This document shows positions 55,838-64,000 of a stretch of DNA of 64,000 nucleotides, in pieces (positions within the stretch are counted from its first letter, which is position 1; the number at the start of each line of letters is the position of its first letter). A program made the translations under genes and the position numbers. A model generated the notes under the pieces. It ran no database searches, was not told the DNA's origin, and saw only the letters and a list, made by a program, of their open reading frames with translations. The DNA is from Spirochaetota bacterium (GTDB taxonomy: Bacteria; Spirochaetota; UBA4802; JAFGJZ01): NCBI GenBank assembly GCA_027858855.1, contig JAQIBV010000050.1, forward strand, positions 1-64,000, read 5' to 3'.

Positions 55838-57043
55838 TCAGGTTTTACCAGCACTTAATTGCTTAATTAAAGCCGCCACCCTTTTTGATGATCCGTAATC
55901 GCTAAACCTGTAAAACATCTTAAAGCTATAATGGAACATCTGATTAGTTACAGCAAATTCATTACGGCAAGCATCATTAACCGCAGTAAAGAGTTCTTCA
56001 AAATTAGCTACAAGAGGCCCGGGGAAGATATCCCTGTATTCATAAATGAGTCCACGATCCTTCATATATTCTTCATAGTCATAAGCAAACCCTATCACCG
56101 GTTTTTCTACAAGAAGATAATCAAGCCACAAAGAGGAGTAATCGGTAAGAAGGAGATCAGTTGTTCTCAATATCATCTGTACATTGTTGAATTTTTGACT
56201 GCTCAGATCAATAATTCGTTCATGGTTATAAAGACCATCCCTGTAATTAGTAAAATAGTCGTGAGTTCTTAACCCGAGCACGGCATTATTCTGTTCAAGC
56301 AGATTACACAAGCGATACAGTTCTGTAGTTGAAAAAGGATAAACACCCGAAAAAAACTTTTTTGGAGCCGGATTTCGGAATGTTGGTGCGTATAACACCA
56401 GTTTTTTACCATCAAGAAGTTCTTTTAAAGAATCATATTCCTTGCGCATTTCGGCAGGTAAATTATTAATGGGCATTTTCATCCAGTCGTTTCGGGGAAG
56501 TCCTGTGATAAAAAATCTAGAGTATGGGATATTGAAGCACGCGCTCATGGCCAGTTTATCTACTTTTGAGGAACAGATAATTCCGGTACAATTAGCCTCC
56601 TCCTTTTTAAAATTATTTTTCAAATTAGCATAACCCGAGGCAGATGTATATCTCAGCCCCTTTACCGGTATACCATGCCATAAATTAATAATAACCCTTC
56701 TTCTTTCGGTTATTCCAAATACGAAAAGATCGTTACGGGCATGCTGAATAATCAATACGCGAGTTTTAAATAAAAGTAAAAGACCCTTTATACTATTAGT
56801 TTTAATGATTTTTTTACTAATAATTTTTTCTAGATTTTGATTATTTCCGTTTACCGAAGTTATCTCGTATACAATATCGGGATCATTTTTAATATATTCC
56901 CATAACGCGCGAATATTTCCATTAAAAAGATCATCGCGACCAAGCTGAAAAACCCAAATTTTTTTGTTACGGGGATAAAGCAAATCAATAACATTAATAA
57001 TTAAATTTACGACGCGATAAATTGTACGAGTGACTATTTTCAT
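55838..57043 (-). CDS. CDP-glycerol glycerophosphotransferase-like (TagB/TagF family), third of three
   Basis: A 401-residue transferase that adds glycerol phosphate from CDP-glycerol to a sugar or polymer. NLWHGIPVKGLRYTS near residue 120 carries the catalytic His, and LLTDYSSLWLDYLL near 300 carries the late Asp/Ser motif; YDYEEYMKDRG and FPGP follow. It lacks the N-terminal glycosyltransferase domain of some TagF proteins. ATG 4 bp after the previous gene's stop. It faces copy 1 of tagD and is intact. Confidence 0.9.
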   Translation of the reverse strand: MKIVTRTIYRVVNLIINVIDLLYPRNKKIWVFQLGRDDLFNGNIRALWEYIKNDPDIVYEITSVNGNNQNLEKIISKKIIKTNSIKGLLLLFKTRVLIIQHARNDLFVFGITERRRVIINLWHGIPVKGLRYTSASGYANLKNNFKKEEANCTGIICSSKVDKLAMSACFNIPYSRFFITGLPRNDWMKMPINNLPAEMRKEYDSLKELLDGKKLVLYAPTFRNPAPKKFFSGVYPFSTTELYRLCNLLEQNNAVLGLRTHDYFTNYRDGLYNHERIIDLSSQKFNNVQMILRTTDLLLTDYSSLWLDYLLVEKPVIGFAYDYEEYMKDRGLIYEYRDIFPGPLVANFEELFTAVNDACRNEFAVTNQMFHYSFKMFYRFSDYGSSKRVAALIKQLSAGKT

Positions 57044-57047
57044 CTAA

Positions 57048-58250
57048 CTAGCTCCTCTGCAATGACACTAATTCGGTTAAAAATCGGGAAGTTGAATAAT
57101 TATCCCTGTATTTATGAAATCTGTCTGCAAATGAATTATATGATTGTCTGTAGTTTTTTGACACAGACCATTTTTTGTGACTTATGAGAAGTTTCATAAG
57201 TTCAGCTTCATTCTTTGCAAAAGGACCCGGAACAGTTTCATAATAGTCGAAATACATACCTCTGCATTGTGATAAGTAGTATTCGTAGTCGTATGAATAG
57301 AAGATGACGGGTTTACCAGTTAAAACAAAGTCAAAGAACACACTGGAATAGTCGGTAATGAGTAGATCAGTAAAGCATAATAGTTGTTGAATGTCATCAT
57401 AAAGAGAGTTTACGTCAATTATGTTTTCATACCCCGAAATTATTAATGATTTATCGTGAGGATGCTTTTTAACCAACATAATTGATTCTGTTTTTTTAAG
57501 ATAATTATCAAGTTGCACCAGAAAAGAGTCTGAAAACGGATTATTCTGATACCCACTGTCACGAAATGTTGGAGCATAAAGAAATATCTTATCTGATTTA
57601 CGGAATTTTGCAGGCAAAAGCTCTTTACTATACTTTGCGAACAGGATGTCATTTCGGGGAAACCCGGTAATTATGATGTTTTTTGTATTAAAAGCTTTAC
57701 CAATATTTTCAGCTTCTGTATTGGATGCGGCTATTATGAATCGGTATTTTTTGTATTCGAGAGTCTGAAGATATTTTTTTATAGAAGAATAGACACTTTT
57801 GAATAAAGAACTATTGAATAATTGTTCGTGATTTTTAAATTCATCCAGACCGATATATTTCAAAGCTATTCCATGCCAGGTCTGGATTATACTGAATCTG
57901 CCGAACAGTGTACCCATGTACGAAAAATCTTTCACAGAAAAATCGATTATTATGAATTCTGCCCACAGTACAGATAAAAAACCATTTAACGAAAATTTAA
58001 ATACAACAGGCAAATTATCATTTTTTAAACTTTTATAGACATCTTTATTGGCGGTTATCCAAAGGGGTTTCAGCTCCGGGAATTTTGTAGTTATAATATA
58101 TTCAAAGATATATTTGGGGTTTCCTTTGTAAACCTCTCCCCGCCCTGCACCGAAGAGAATCAGATTCTTTTTTTTGGGCACAAGCCTGGACAACACAGCA
58201 AGCAATAAATTGATAATTATATGTACAGAGTTCACTTCGAAACTGATCAT
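57048..58250 (-). CDS. CDP-glycerol glycerophosphotransferase-like (TagB/TagF family), second of three
   Basis: A 400-residue paralogue of its neighbours. The motifs are TWHGIALKYIGLDEF, ITGFPRNDILF, FLYAPTFRDSGY and LITDYSSVFFDFVL with SYDYEYYLSQCRGMYFDYYE. The first hydrophobic residues suggest a membrane-associated start. In teichoic-acid systems one such enzyme primes and another extends the chain; sequence alone does not say which role this has. A 90-bp gap separates it from the first copy. Confidence 0.9.
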   Translation of the reverse strand: MISFEVNSVHIIINLLLAVLSRLVPKKKNLILFGAGRGEVYKGNPKYIFEYIITTKFPELKPLWITANKDVYKSLKNDNLPVVFKFSLNGFLSVLWAEFIIIDFSVKDFSYMGTLFGRFSIIQTWHGIALKYIGLDEFKNHEQLFNSSLFKSVYSSIKKYLQTLEYKKYRFIIAASNTEAENIGKAFNTKNIIITGFPRNDILFAKYSKELLPAKFRKSDKIFLYAPTFRDSGYQNNPFSDSFLVQLDNYLKKTESIMLVKKHPHDKSLIISGYENIIDVNSLYDDIQQLLCFTDLLITDYSSVFFDFVLTGKPVIFYSYDYEYYLSQCRGMYFDYYETVPGPFAKNEAELMKLLISHKKWSVSKNYRQSYNSFADRFHKYRDNYSTSRFLTELVSLQRS

Positions 58251-58340
58251 CTGAACCTCAAGTATTTAAACCCCCAATCAGGGATTCTTATGTATCAAAT
58301 AAACTCATAGATTTTATTATAGAAATTGTATAAAGTTGAA

Positions 58341-59552
58341 TTAATTCTTTAGATTTTTTTCTTCGGATAGATACTCGATTAACCTTTTTGATGAATTGCC
58401 ATCTTTGTAGCGATTAAACCTGTTATTGAAATCCTGATATTTTTTTTGATAACTCTTTTTGCTGAACCATGAGTCCAGGTTTTCGATGAGACTAAAAAGT
58501 TTTTCTGGATCATCGGCAAAAGGACCGGGTAATTCTTTATAAAAATCATAGTACATGCCCCGGCAAAAATCGACGTAATCTGGATAGTCAAAACAGTAGA
58601 AGATAATTGGTCGCTGCAGAAGGGAAAAGTCGAAAAGCACGCTTGAATAATCGGTTATCAGAACATCTGTCTGAACCAGAAGTTCCATTACATCAGGAAA
58701 CAGGGATGAAACGTCAATAATTCTTTTAGAATTAACCGGAACTGAAAGAGAGCTGTCATAGGGATGTTTTTTTATGCAGAGTATGGCATCAGACTTTTCA
58801 AGAACATTTTCCAGTCTGATGGAATCCTGTATAGAAAATGGATAGTTGGAACTTATATCGCGAAACGTGGGGATATAAGATATTACATTTTTATGCTTAA
58901 TACTTACTATGTCTTTGATTTTTACGCTAATAGGAATGTTGTTATTAAAGAAAATATCATTACGGGCAAAACCGGTTTCGATTATTTTATCACAACCAAA
59001 AGCTGTTTTATAGCACTTCGTGCATTCAGGGCCGCTTGAAGTAATGATCTGATATCTGTTATACAGAAAGTGCTTTTTGAAAAGATTTCTAAGACATACC
59101 ACTATCGAAGATAAAATCGAGCTGCCACTGGTATAAGCAGCAATTCCCTTCTTTTCGTCATTCGCGTCATTTCCGATCTTTTTAAGAGGCATGCCATGAA
59201 AGGTTTGTACATACGAGAACCGCCCCAGGGCGTGAACACCCGCGTATATTATATCGCGCGGCATGATTTCAATAAAGAGATACTTAGCCCTCAATATGGT
59301 AAAAAAACCGCGTAAAGAATACTTATTTATTACAGGATCCCCTCGTTTTGCAAGATCAGCTTGTAGTTTTTTATTCCCCACTATCCAGACAGACCTGACA
59401 GACGGCAAATTATTAACACAATACAGGAACACATACTTGGTATTTCCCTTGAAATCGTGACCATCACCCGCACCAAAAACATAAAGTTTGTTATTTTTTG
59501 GTATTAGATAGGAAAAATAGAAGAGTAGAGAGTCCAGTAGTATATTTATCAT
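58341..59552 (-). CDS. CDP-glycerol glycerophosphotransferase-like (TagB/TagF family), first of three
   Basis: A 403-residue paralogue with TFHGMPLKKIGND, IETGFARNDIFF, YIPTFRDISSNYPF and LITDYSSVLFDFSL then FCRGMYYDFYKELPGPF. It starts a three-gene unit on the minus strand. Its upstream region (59553-60221) is shared with tagD copy 2 in the divergent direction. The early residues FGAGDGHDFKGNTKYVFLY are typical of the family. Confidence 0.9.
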   Translation of the reverse strand: MINILLDSLLFYFSYLIPKNNKLYVFGAGDGHDFKGNTKYVFLYCVNNLPSVRSVWIVGNKKLQADLAKRGDPVINKYSLRGFFTILRAKYLFIEIMPRDIIYAGVHALGRFSYVQTFHGMPLKKIGNDANDEKKGIAAYTSGSSILSSIVVCLRNLFKKHFLYNRYQIITSSGPECTKCYKTAFGCDKIIETGFARNDIFFNNNIPISVKIKDIVSIKHKNVISYIPTFRDISSNYPFSIQDSIRLENVLEKSDAILCIKKHPYDSSLSVPVNSKRIIDVSSLFPDVMELLVQTDVLITDYSSVLFDFSLLQRPIIFYCFDYPDYVDFCRGMYYDFYKELPGPFADDPEKLFSLIENLDSWFSKKSYQKKYQDFNNRFNRYKDGNSSKRLIEYLSEEKNLKN

Positions 59553-60221
59553 TTAAATCCCGGGTTTATCCATTATCTTAATAGAGAATTCCTTTTTTTA
59601 AGAGAAAACCGCCTTCATACTCACGATACGACTTACTAACCGAACAAAATGAGGTACGGCAACATCAAAACCTTAATTTTCTGAAAAAAAAACAATTAAA
59701 ATCGATTACATCCAATTATTACAATTCAGTGAATTAACTGAAAACAAACAAATTTAAGATAAATTTATTAAATACACAGATAAACTTCAAATGAACTTAG
59801 ATTACCAATTAATGCAAGTTATTTTTTAAGGCCTGTTAGTATATACTAATACCAACAGGCCTTGAGAAGTGCAAGAATAAATCCTTACACTTCTCAAAGC
59901 AATAACCATTTTTACTGTTTTTACTATTCCATACTATTCTTTTATAACAACTATCGCAATTGACTTGACAACTATTTACCACACAATAAGTTTCTGGAGA
60001 TATTCTTGAATATGATTAGAGCCATTATGCCTCTGTGTGAATCGTATGACTTAAAAAGTAATTTATGTTATTCAGAAAGTGAAGTATTATTACTAAAATC
60101 ATGTAATTAATTGTCTTCGAATTTACAAGGTAAACGGCAATGCCGCTCTTAAGTTTTGAACCTTTTCAAAACTCTTTAGCAATTTTCTGAAATTCCGATT
60201 ATCAAACTTTATGGATTTAAA
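59553..60221. other. Divergent region with two adjacent hairpins
   Basis: About 670 bp with no gene. Two strong adjacent hairpins occur: AAGGCCTGTT / CAACAGGCCTT (59828-59863, imperfect loop) and GAGAAGTGCAAG / CTTACACTTCTC (59864-59895). No T-tract follows in either direction, so they look more like structured transcript or insertion remnants than simple terminators. Promoters for both flanking genes presumably lie here, but none stands out. Confidence 0.45.
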
Positions 60222-60692
60222 ATGAAAACAGAGCAAAAACGAATAATCACATATGGAACTTTCGATATGTTTCATATTGGACACCTAAATCTTCTTAAAA
60301 GATTAAAATCCATGGCTGACACGGTTATTGTTGCCGTTTCGACAGATGCGTTTAATCTGGAAAAGAACAAAAAAACCATAATTCCATTTGAACAGCGGAT
60401 AAAAATTGTAAAATCAGTTAAATATGTAGATATGGTTATACCTGAAGAGAGCTGGGAACAAAAAACATCTGATATAAAAGAATATGACATAGATATCTTT
60501 GCTATAGGCCGAGACTGGGAAGGTAAATTCGATTTTTTAAAGGATTACTGCAGAGTTGTTTATCTTGAACGCACAAAAGGCATTTCATCTACTGAAATAA
60601 AAAAATCGCTTAAATCACTTCTCTCGATACCACAAGAAGACCTGCGTAAAGCATTTGATATTCTCGAAATATTACGAAAGGACCTGCAATAA
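60222..60692 (+). CDS. Glycerol-3-phosphate cytidylyltransferase-like (TagD family), copy 2
   Basis: A 156-residue protein about 80% identical by eye to copy 1. It keeps HIGH at the active site, GRDWEGKFDFLKDYC and the RTKGISSTEI motif. It is intact and should be active. Its stop codon (TAA, 60690-60692) occupies the place where copy 1 has the overlapping ATGA; here the overlap reads ATAA, which removes the start of the following licD-like gene. The duplicated cassette may supply extra CDP-glycerol or be dying. Confidence 0.88.
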   Translation: MKTEQKRIITYGTFDMFHIGHLNLLKRLKSMADTVIVAVSTDAFNLEKNKKTIIPFEQRIKIVKSVKYVDMVIPEESWEQKTSDIKEYDIDIFAIGRDWEGKFDFLKDYCRVVYLERTKGISSTEIKKSLKSLLSIPQEDLRKAFDILEILRKDLQ

Positions 60693-61409
60693 GTATTAAA
60701 AGACTATTAATAAATTTCGTAATATTTTTTGTTAACCGGATACCTCTATATCTGCTTATACCTCAAAACAGAATTCGTGATAAGTTTATGGAAAAATACC
60801 TTACCCATAAAGACAAGTACGATAAAATCTTATCACAGTACCGGCGAAAAGGATACAGGAATCTTACAAAATGTGATCTTAAACTTATTGTTCCTCATTT
60901 GATGAAGACTGGTCAGGATAACGACCTGCAGCTATGTCTCAATATTGGGCTAGATAGTCATCCTGAAGAATTATTCTTTTACATACAGCGTGTCGAATAT
61001 CTCATGTTTCTCGGTGATAACAGTTCAGCTCATGATTTGATAAAAAAAGCACAATTTCTGTATCCCGGCAATGCTCTATGCGCAGCTCTTTCAGTGGCTC
61101 TTACCTATCAGGTAGCGAATAATATTAATGAAGCCTATAAATTTACCTGATCCGGCAGATAAATACCTTACAGAAAATTATGGAGACTGGCGAAAACCGG
61201 ATCCATATTTTGACGCTTTTTTGTACGCTCCCAATACAGAGATTATATGGCAAGAATACAGAGACCTTCAAGCAGTTAGAACAATTTATAACTCATTATG
61301 TTATAAAAACAGGGCCAGAGCCAAAAAGGTTGCAATGGATAATTTGAATCTACTTACCATGACAACAGAAGGCAAAATGCTGGCACAAATTCTGGTTAAA
61401 CAAAAATAA
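60689..61409 (+). pseudogene. Decayed TPR-LicD paralogue with large internal deletion
   Basis: A remnant homologous to 54386-55774. Residues matching the N-terminal TPR part run to EAYKFT, where a stop occurs; the C-terminal segment NLPDPADKYLTENYGDW to the end follows at once, one base out of frame. About 220 codons, including the whole AAGTALG/HDADID catalytic core, are missing between them. The original start codon reads ATA instead of ATG. It cannot encode an active LicD enzyme. Confidence 0.85.
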
Positions 61410-61422
61410 GTACAATATTAAA

Positions 61423-61807
61423 ATGAAAACAAATACAATAAACCGTGACGAGATAATTATTCTGGCGATATCTGCAATTAAATCCGGTAAAATTAAAGGC
61501 TTTTTTTATTGATCATCCCGATTTTAAAGTAGCTCCGGTTGACATAACATCAGATAGAATAAGAATCAATCACAAAAATGGTGTCGCCATTGATATGTTT
61601 CCGCATTATATGGAAGAAGGCCGAAGATGGCATAACGGCACGGCTACCCGCTGGTGGAATACTGAATTTAGTTTAAAGACGATAGAGTTTTTGAAAACCG
61701 TTTTATATGTGCCAGAAAATCTTGTTATGATTAAACGCTATTGCGACTCTCTTAATCAGATAGGTGAAGGAACATGGGTGAAAAATATAAAGGATCAAAC
61801 GACATAA
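61423..61807 (+). pseudogene. Fragment of a second LicD-family gene
   Basis: A short ORF from the ATG at 61423 stops after a run of seven T (61501-61507). In the next frame it continues FFIDHPDFKVAPVDITSD, RIRINHKNGVAIDMFPHYME and WWNTEFSLKTIEFLKTV, ending at 61807. This matches the second half of the LicD catalytic domain, the region before the PDPADKYLTENYG ending. The N-terminal AAGTALG half is missing. The homopolymer frameshift and truncation mark a broken gene, distinct from the pseudogene just upstream. Confidence 0.75.
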
Positions 61808-61811
61808 CTGT

Positions 61812-62894
61812 TTATTCTTCCTTTTTTTTAAAACAATGCGATATTATGTATATTATCTTTTTAAGTTGACGCGGTATAAACAAAACTATTGAACCAACCC
61901 TGTATGTGTATGATTTTTTAATACGCTTAACAGCGTTATTAACCGGATTATCATCCGGGCGTAAAGCTGGCAAACGTTTGTAAATATTTTCGTATAAAAA
62001 ATCCACTGCAATATCATAGTCATGATTTCTTGCCAGATACAGAAACATCTCCGTAAAAGTTATCATTGCTTTTAATCGCATCTGTTTCTGAGTAGAATCA
62101 TCATCACTTATCATCTCAGATGATACTCCGCCACCATGCCTTCTGTATACGGCCGGTTCAATTATATCACCCATATATTTGCCGTGACCATGTTCACCAA
62201 GAAGCATTGTTTGAAACCTGTCGCCAAACAGAGACCGGCTCATCTCGTCTGGATATTTTTTAATTGCATTTCGAAAACACATAGTTAATAGAAGTACTCT
62301 TGCCCCAAGCATAAGCTCTCTGGATGTGAAATCACGTTTGTCCTTGTCCGGATTTTTAAAAATTTTGTAGGTATATGGGCTTGCTGCAAGACGAGATTTA
62401 TGTATTACCCCCCCCTCCTCGTTTACAACAACACAGTCGTGATATGTTACCACATAATTAGGGTTGGACTCAAAAAAACTAACCTGTTTTTGAAGCTTTG
62501 TCGGGTCGGTCCAGTAGTCATCGCCTTCACATTTGGCAATATATTTGGACTTTATTAATGGCGGTTTTATATATTTCGCGGTTTTGGGGTTCTTTTTATA
62601 CTGGTTTTCGACCTGGCAGGTTGTCTTTATTAATTGAGGATACTTTGCTTCGTATCCCTTGATAATTTTGGGAGTTCTGTCGGTTGACGCGTCGTCATGA
62701 ATCAGTATTAAAACCCTGAAAGTAGTTTTTTGTATTAAAAAACCGTTTATTGCCTCTTCGATAAACTTTTCGTGCATATAGGTTTTGCAATCGATTGTAA
62801 GCAATGGAGGCGTATCATTTGGCCAGACCTGCTCTGTTACAGGCTTTGGCTCTGGAAGAAAAGGATAATCGGCAGTATTAAGGTCTTTTTTCAT
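61812..62894 (-). CDS. Family 2 glycosyltransferase
   Basis: A 360-residue GT-A glycosyltransferase. LTIDCKTYMHEKFIEEAIN and LIHDDASTDRTPKII form the nucleotide-sugar-binding start. EGDDYW near residue 125 is the Asp-x-Asp-like metal site. A C-terminal region from about 290 is basic, with a weakly hydrophobic segment (VGSIVLFIPRQLKKIIYIIS), so it is likely membrane-associated. It probably adds a sugar during synthesis of the same surface polymer; the donor is unknown. Confidence 0.87.
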   Translation of the reverse strand: MKKDLNTADYPFLPEPKPVTEQVWPNDTPPLLTIDCKTYMHEKFIEEAINGFLIQKTTFRVLILIHDDASTDRTPKIIKGYEAKYPQLIKTTCQVENQYKKNPKTAKYIKPPLIKSKYIAKCEGDDYWTDPTKLQKQVSFFESNPNYVVTYHDCVVVNEEGGVIHKSRLAASPYTYKIFKNPDKDKRDFTSRELMLGARVLLLTMCFRNAIKKYPDEMSRSLFGDRFQTMLLGEHGHGKYMGDIIEPAVYRRHGGGVSSEMISDDDSTQKQMRLKAMITFTEMFLYLARNHDYDIAVDFLYENIYKRLPALRPDDNPVNNAVKRIKKSYTYRVGSIVLFIPRQLKKIIYIISHCFKKKEE

Positions 62895-63115
62895 CTAGTC
62901 ACCAGTAATATGTAGTTACAACATGATTTTAGAATAATTATAGATGTCAACTGTTTTGGAATGAAAGAGATGGATATTTATATTTGCTTTACAAAAAAAA
63001 CGAAAATGTTTAATATAAGCATCACAAAATTTTTGTGAATCTGTCACAATGTTGACAAACATGAGTATTCATGAAACTATAATTAAATCTCTTTAATTGA
63101 AAGGATATAAAATCT
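62895..63115. promoter_or_regulatory. Promoter region of the sialidase-like gene with palindromes
   Basis: TTGACA at 63052-63057 followed by TATAAT near 63078 (20-bp spacing, wide), with CATGA-GTAT-TCATG (63060-63073) between them. Just upstream TGTGA-ATCTG-TCACA (63034-63048) is an inverted repeat like a CRP half-site pair, but with a 5-nt instead of the usual 6-nt centre. Gene regulation by a Crp/Fnr-like protein is possible but unproven. Confidence 0.35.
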
Positions 63116-64000
63116 TTGATTTCGAAAATAAAAGACATTATCATTTATCGAAATGCTGATTTTCACTGTGCATTTCCCTCAATAATTAGAACATCGAATG
63201 GAAATTATCTATTAGCTTTTAGAAAAGCACCTAATCGTATAAAACTCGGGGAAGATAGAAATTATCATGTTGATGCTAACAGCTATCTTTACATGATAAG
63301 ATCAAAAGACGGAATTATATGGAACAATAATGATGAATTATTATATGCTAACCCGTTAGGTGGTAGCCAAGACCCTTGCCTTCTGCAACTACGAAATGGA
63401 GATATTTTCCTTTCAAGTTATTTGTGGAGTTTTAGTAAACCGGAAATTATACTTAAAATGAAAAAACCCATTACTGTAAAAAGCGATTATTTTGTACTTA
63501 TGGGGGGATATTGCCTGAAAAGTACTAATGAAGGTAAAAACTGGAGTAAACACTACCCGCCACTAAGTATATCATCCGAAACTCGCTACAATTCATTCGG
63601 GAAAAAATTACCATCTTTTAACAGAGGCTCTTTATATGAAAACAAAGCCGGTAATATCTTTTGGGTAGTCGCATCACAAGATCAGGAAGACCCACAAAAA
63701 AAATCTGCGCATCTTATTTGCTCAAAAGACTCAGGACTAACATGGGAATATATGTGCGTTGTTGCTGAAGATAAATCAGTTTCTTTTAACGAAACTTCGA
63801 TTATCGAAACACCAGCTGGTAATATTGTTGCGTTTATGCGTACAAATTATTTTGAAGGCCATGCATGTATTGCACGCTCGATCAATGGTGGCCTAAGTTT
63901 TCAGGATTGGAGGGACATGGGATTTACTGGCTATCCCTTGCATGCCCTTCAATTAAAAGATGGTAAAGTGTTACTTACCTATGGCTATCGCAATAAACCT
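63116..64000 (+). CDS. Sialidase/BNR-repeat protein, 3' end outside window
   Basis: An open frame runs from a TTG at 63116 (AAAGGA about 9 nt upstream) to the window end, 295 codons without a stop. It has several Asp-box-like turns (SKDGIIW, STNEGKNW, SKDSGLTW, SINGGLSF) of the S-x-D-x-G-x-T-W pattern that mark sialidase beta-propellers. A serine-aspartate rich start with an arginine (SIIRTSNGNYLLAFRK) fits the family's first conserved arginine region. No signal peptide is seen, so it may act in the cytoplasm or be exported otherwise. The function could also be a non-sialidase propeller. Confidence 0.65.
   Translation, partial: MISKIKDIIIYRNADFHCAFPSIIRTSNGNYLLAFRKAPNRIKLGEDRNYHVDANSYLYMIRSKDGIIWNNNDELLYANPLGGSQDPCLLQLRNGDIFLSSYLWSFSKPEIILKMKKPITVKSDYFVLMGGYCLKSTNEGKNWSKHYPPLSISSETRYNSFGKKLPSFNRGSLYENKAGNIFWVVASQDQEDPQKKSAHLICSKDSGLTWEYMCVVAEDKSVSFNETSIIETPAGNIVAFMRTNYFEGHACIARSINGGLSFQDWRDMGFTGYPLHALQLKDGKVLLTYGYRNKP

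Noticed and set aside
63034-63048. Confident CRP-binding site
   Set aside because: TGTGA and TCACA are present but separated by 5 bases, not the usual 6, so it is only noted as a possible site.

Overview
The window most likely comes from a motile, Gram-negative spirochaete-like bacterium of low to medium GC. The evidence is flagellar genes (flgB, flgC, fliE, fliS), an outer-membrane beta-barrel protein joined to FlgD/Ig-like repeats of the spirochaete UPF0164 type, a membrane-anchored chemotaxis receptor, an RND exporter, and two paralogous 154-residue proteins that resemble a family common in leptospires. This assignment is an inference; there is no rRNA gene here to settle it.

Layout. 1-8.7 kb: degenerate 36-bp tandem repeats, an rRNA methyltransferase, galM, small membrane proteins, a HAD phosphatase, a large outer-membrane protein, rimI and engB. 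8.7-14 kb: hrcA-grpE-dnaK-dnaJ on the minus strand, with a perfect CIRCE operator before hrcA. 14-18 kb: a rhodanese lipoprotein, a CoA-disulfide-reductase-like gene broken by an in-frame amber codon, a hairpin repeat, and flgB-flgC-(56-codon ORF)-fliE. 18-22.5 kb: an orphan protein, an RND pump and a 52-residue desulforedoxin-like protein. 22.6-31 kb: one tightly overlapped minus-strand operon with every enzyme of the shikimate pathway (aroF, aroB, aroD, an aroE-aroK fusion, aroA, aroC) followed by pheA, a GerMN protein and a CYTH protein. 31-46 kb: an Rpn-type nuclease, the second orphan paralogue, an SLC12-like transporter, fliS plus a probable flagellar chaperone, prfB, a radical SAM protein of the spore-photoproduct-lyase type, a probable 6S RNA, a UPF0182 membrane protein, pgk and a chemotaxis receptor. 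46.2-47.9 kb: a small nucleotidyltransferase module, now frameshifted, lying between two ~205-bp direct repeats.

47.9-64 kb is an accessory surface-polymer locus. It holds glf (UDP-galactofuranose), a phosphonate pathway (PEP mutase with a fused nucleotidyltransferase domain, phosphonopyruvate decarboxylase, an iron-type alcohol dehydrogenase), a LicC-like nucleotidyltransferase, two TagD-like CDP-glycerol synthases, TPR-LicD proteins (one intact, two broken), three tandem CDP-glycerol glycerophosphotransferases, a GT2 glycosyltransferase and the start of a sialidase-like protein. Read together, the locus should make 2-hydroxyethylphosphonate and CDP-glycerol and attach phosphonate and/or glycerol-phosphate groups to a galactofuranose-containing surface glycan. 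This resembles teichoic-acid chemistry in a Gram-negative setting. It has also been rearranged recently: one tagD-licD cassette is intact and a second is decaying.

The most notable non-coding or overlooked items are a probable 6S RNA at about 39770-39940, two short genes (16753-16923 and 22399-22557), an operator-like inverted repeat spanning the promoter of the nucleotidyltransferase module, and an inverted repeat inside a promoter before the phosphonate genes.
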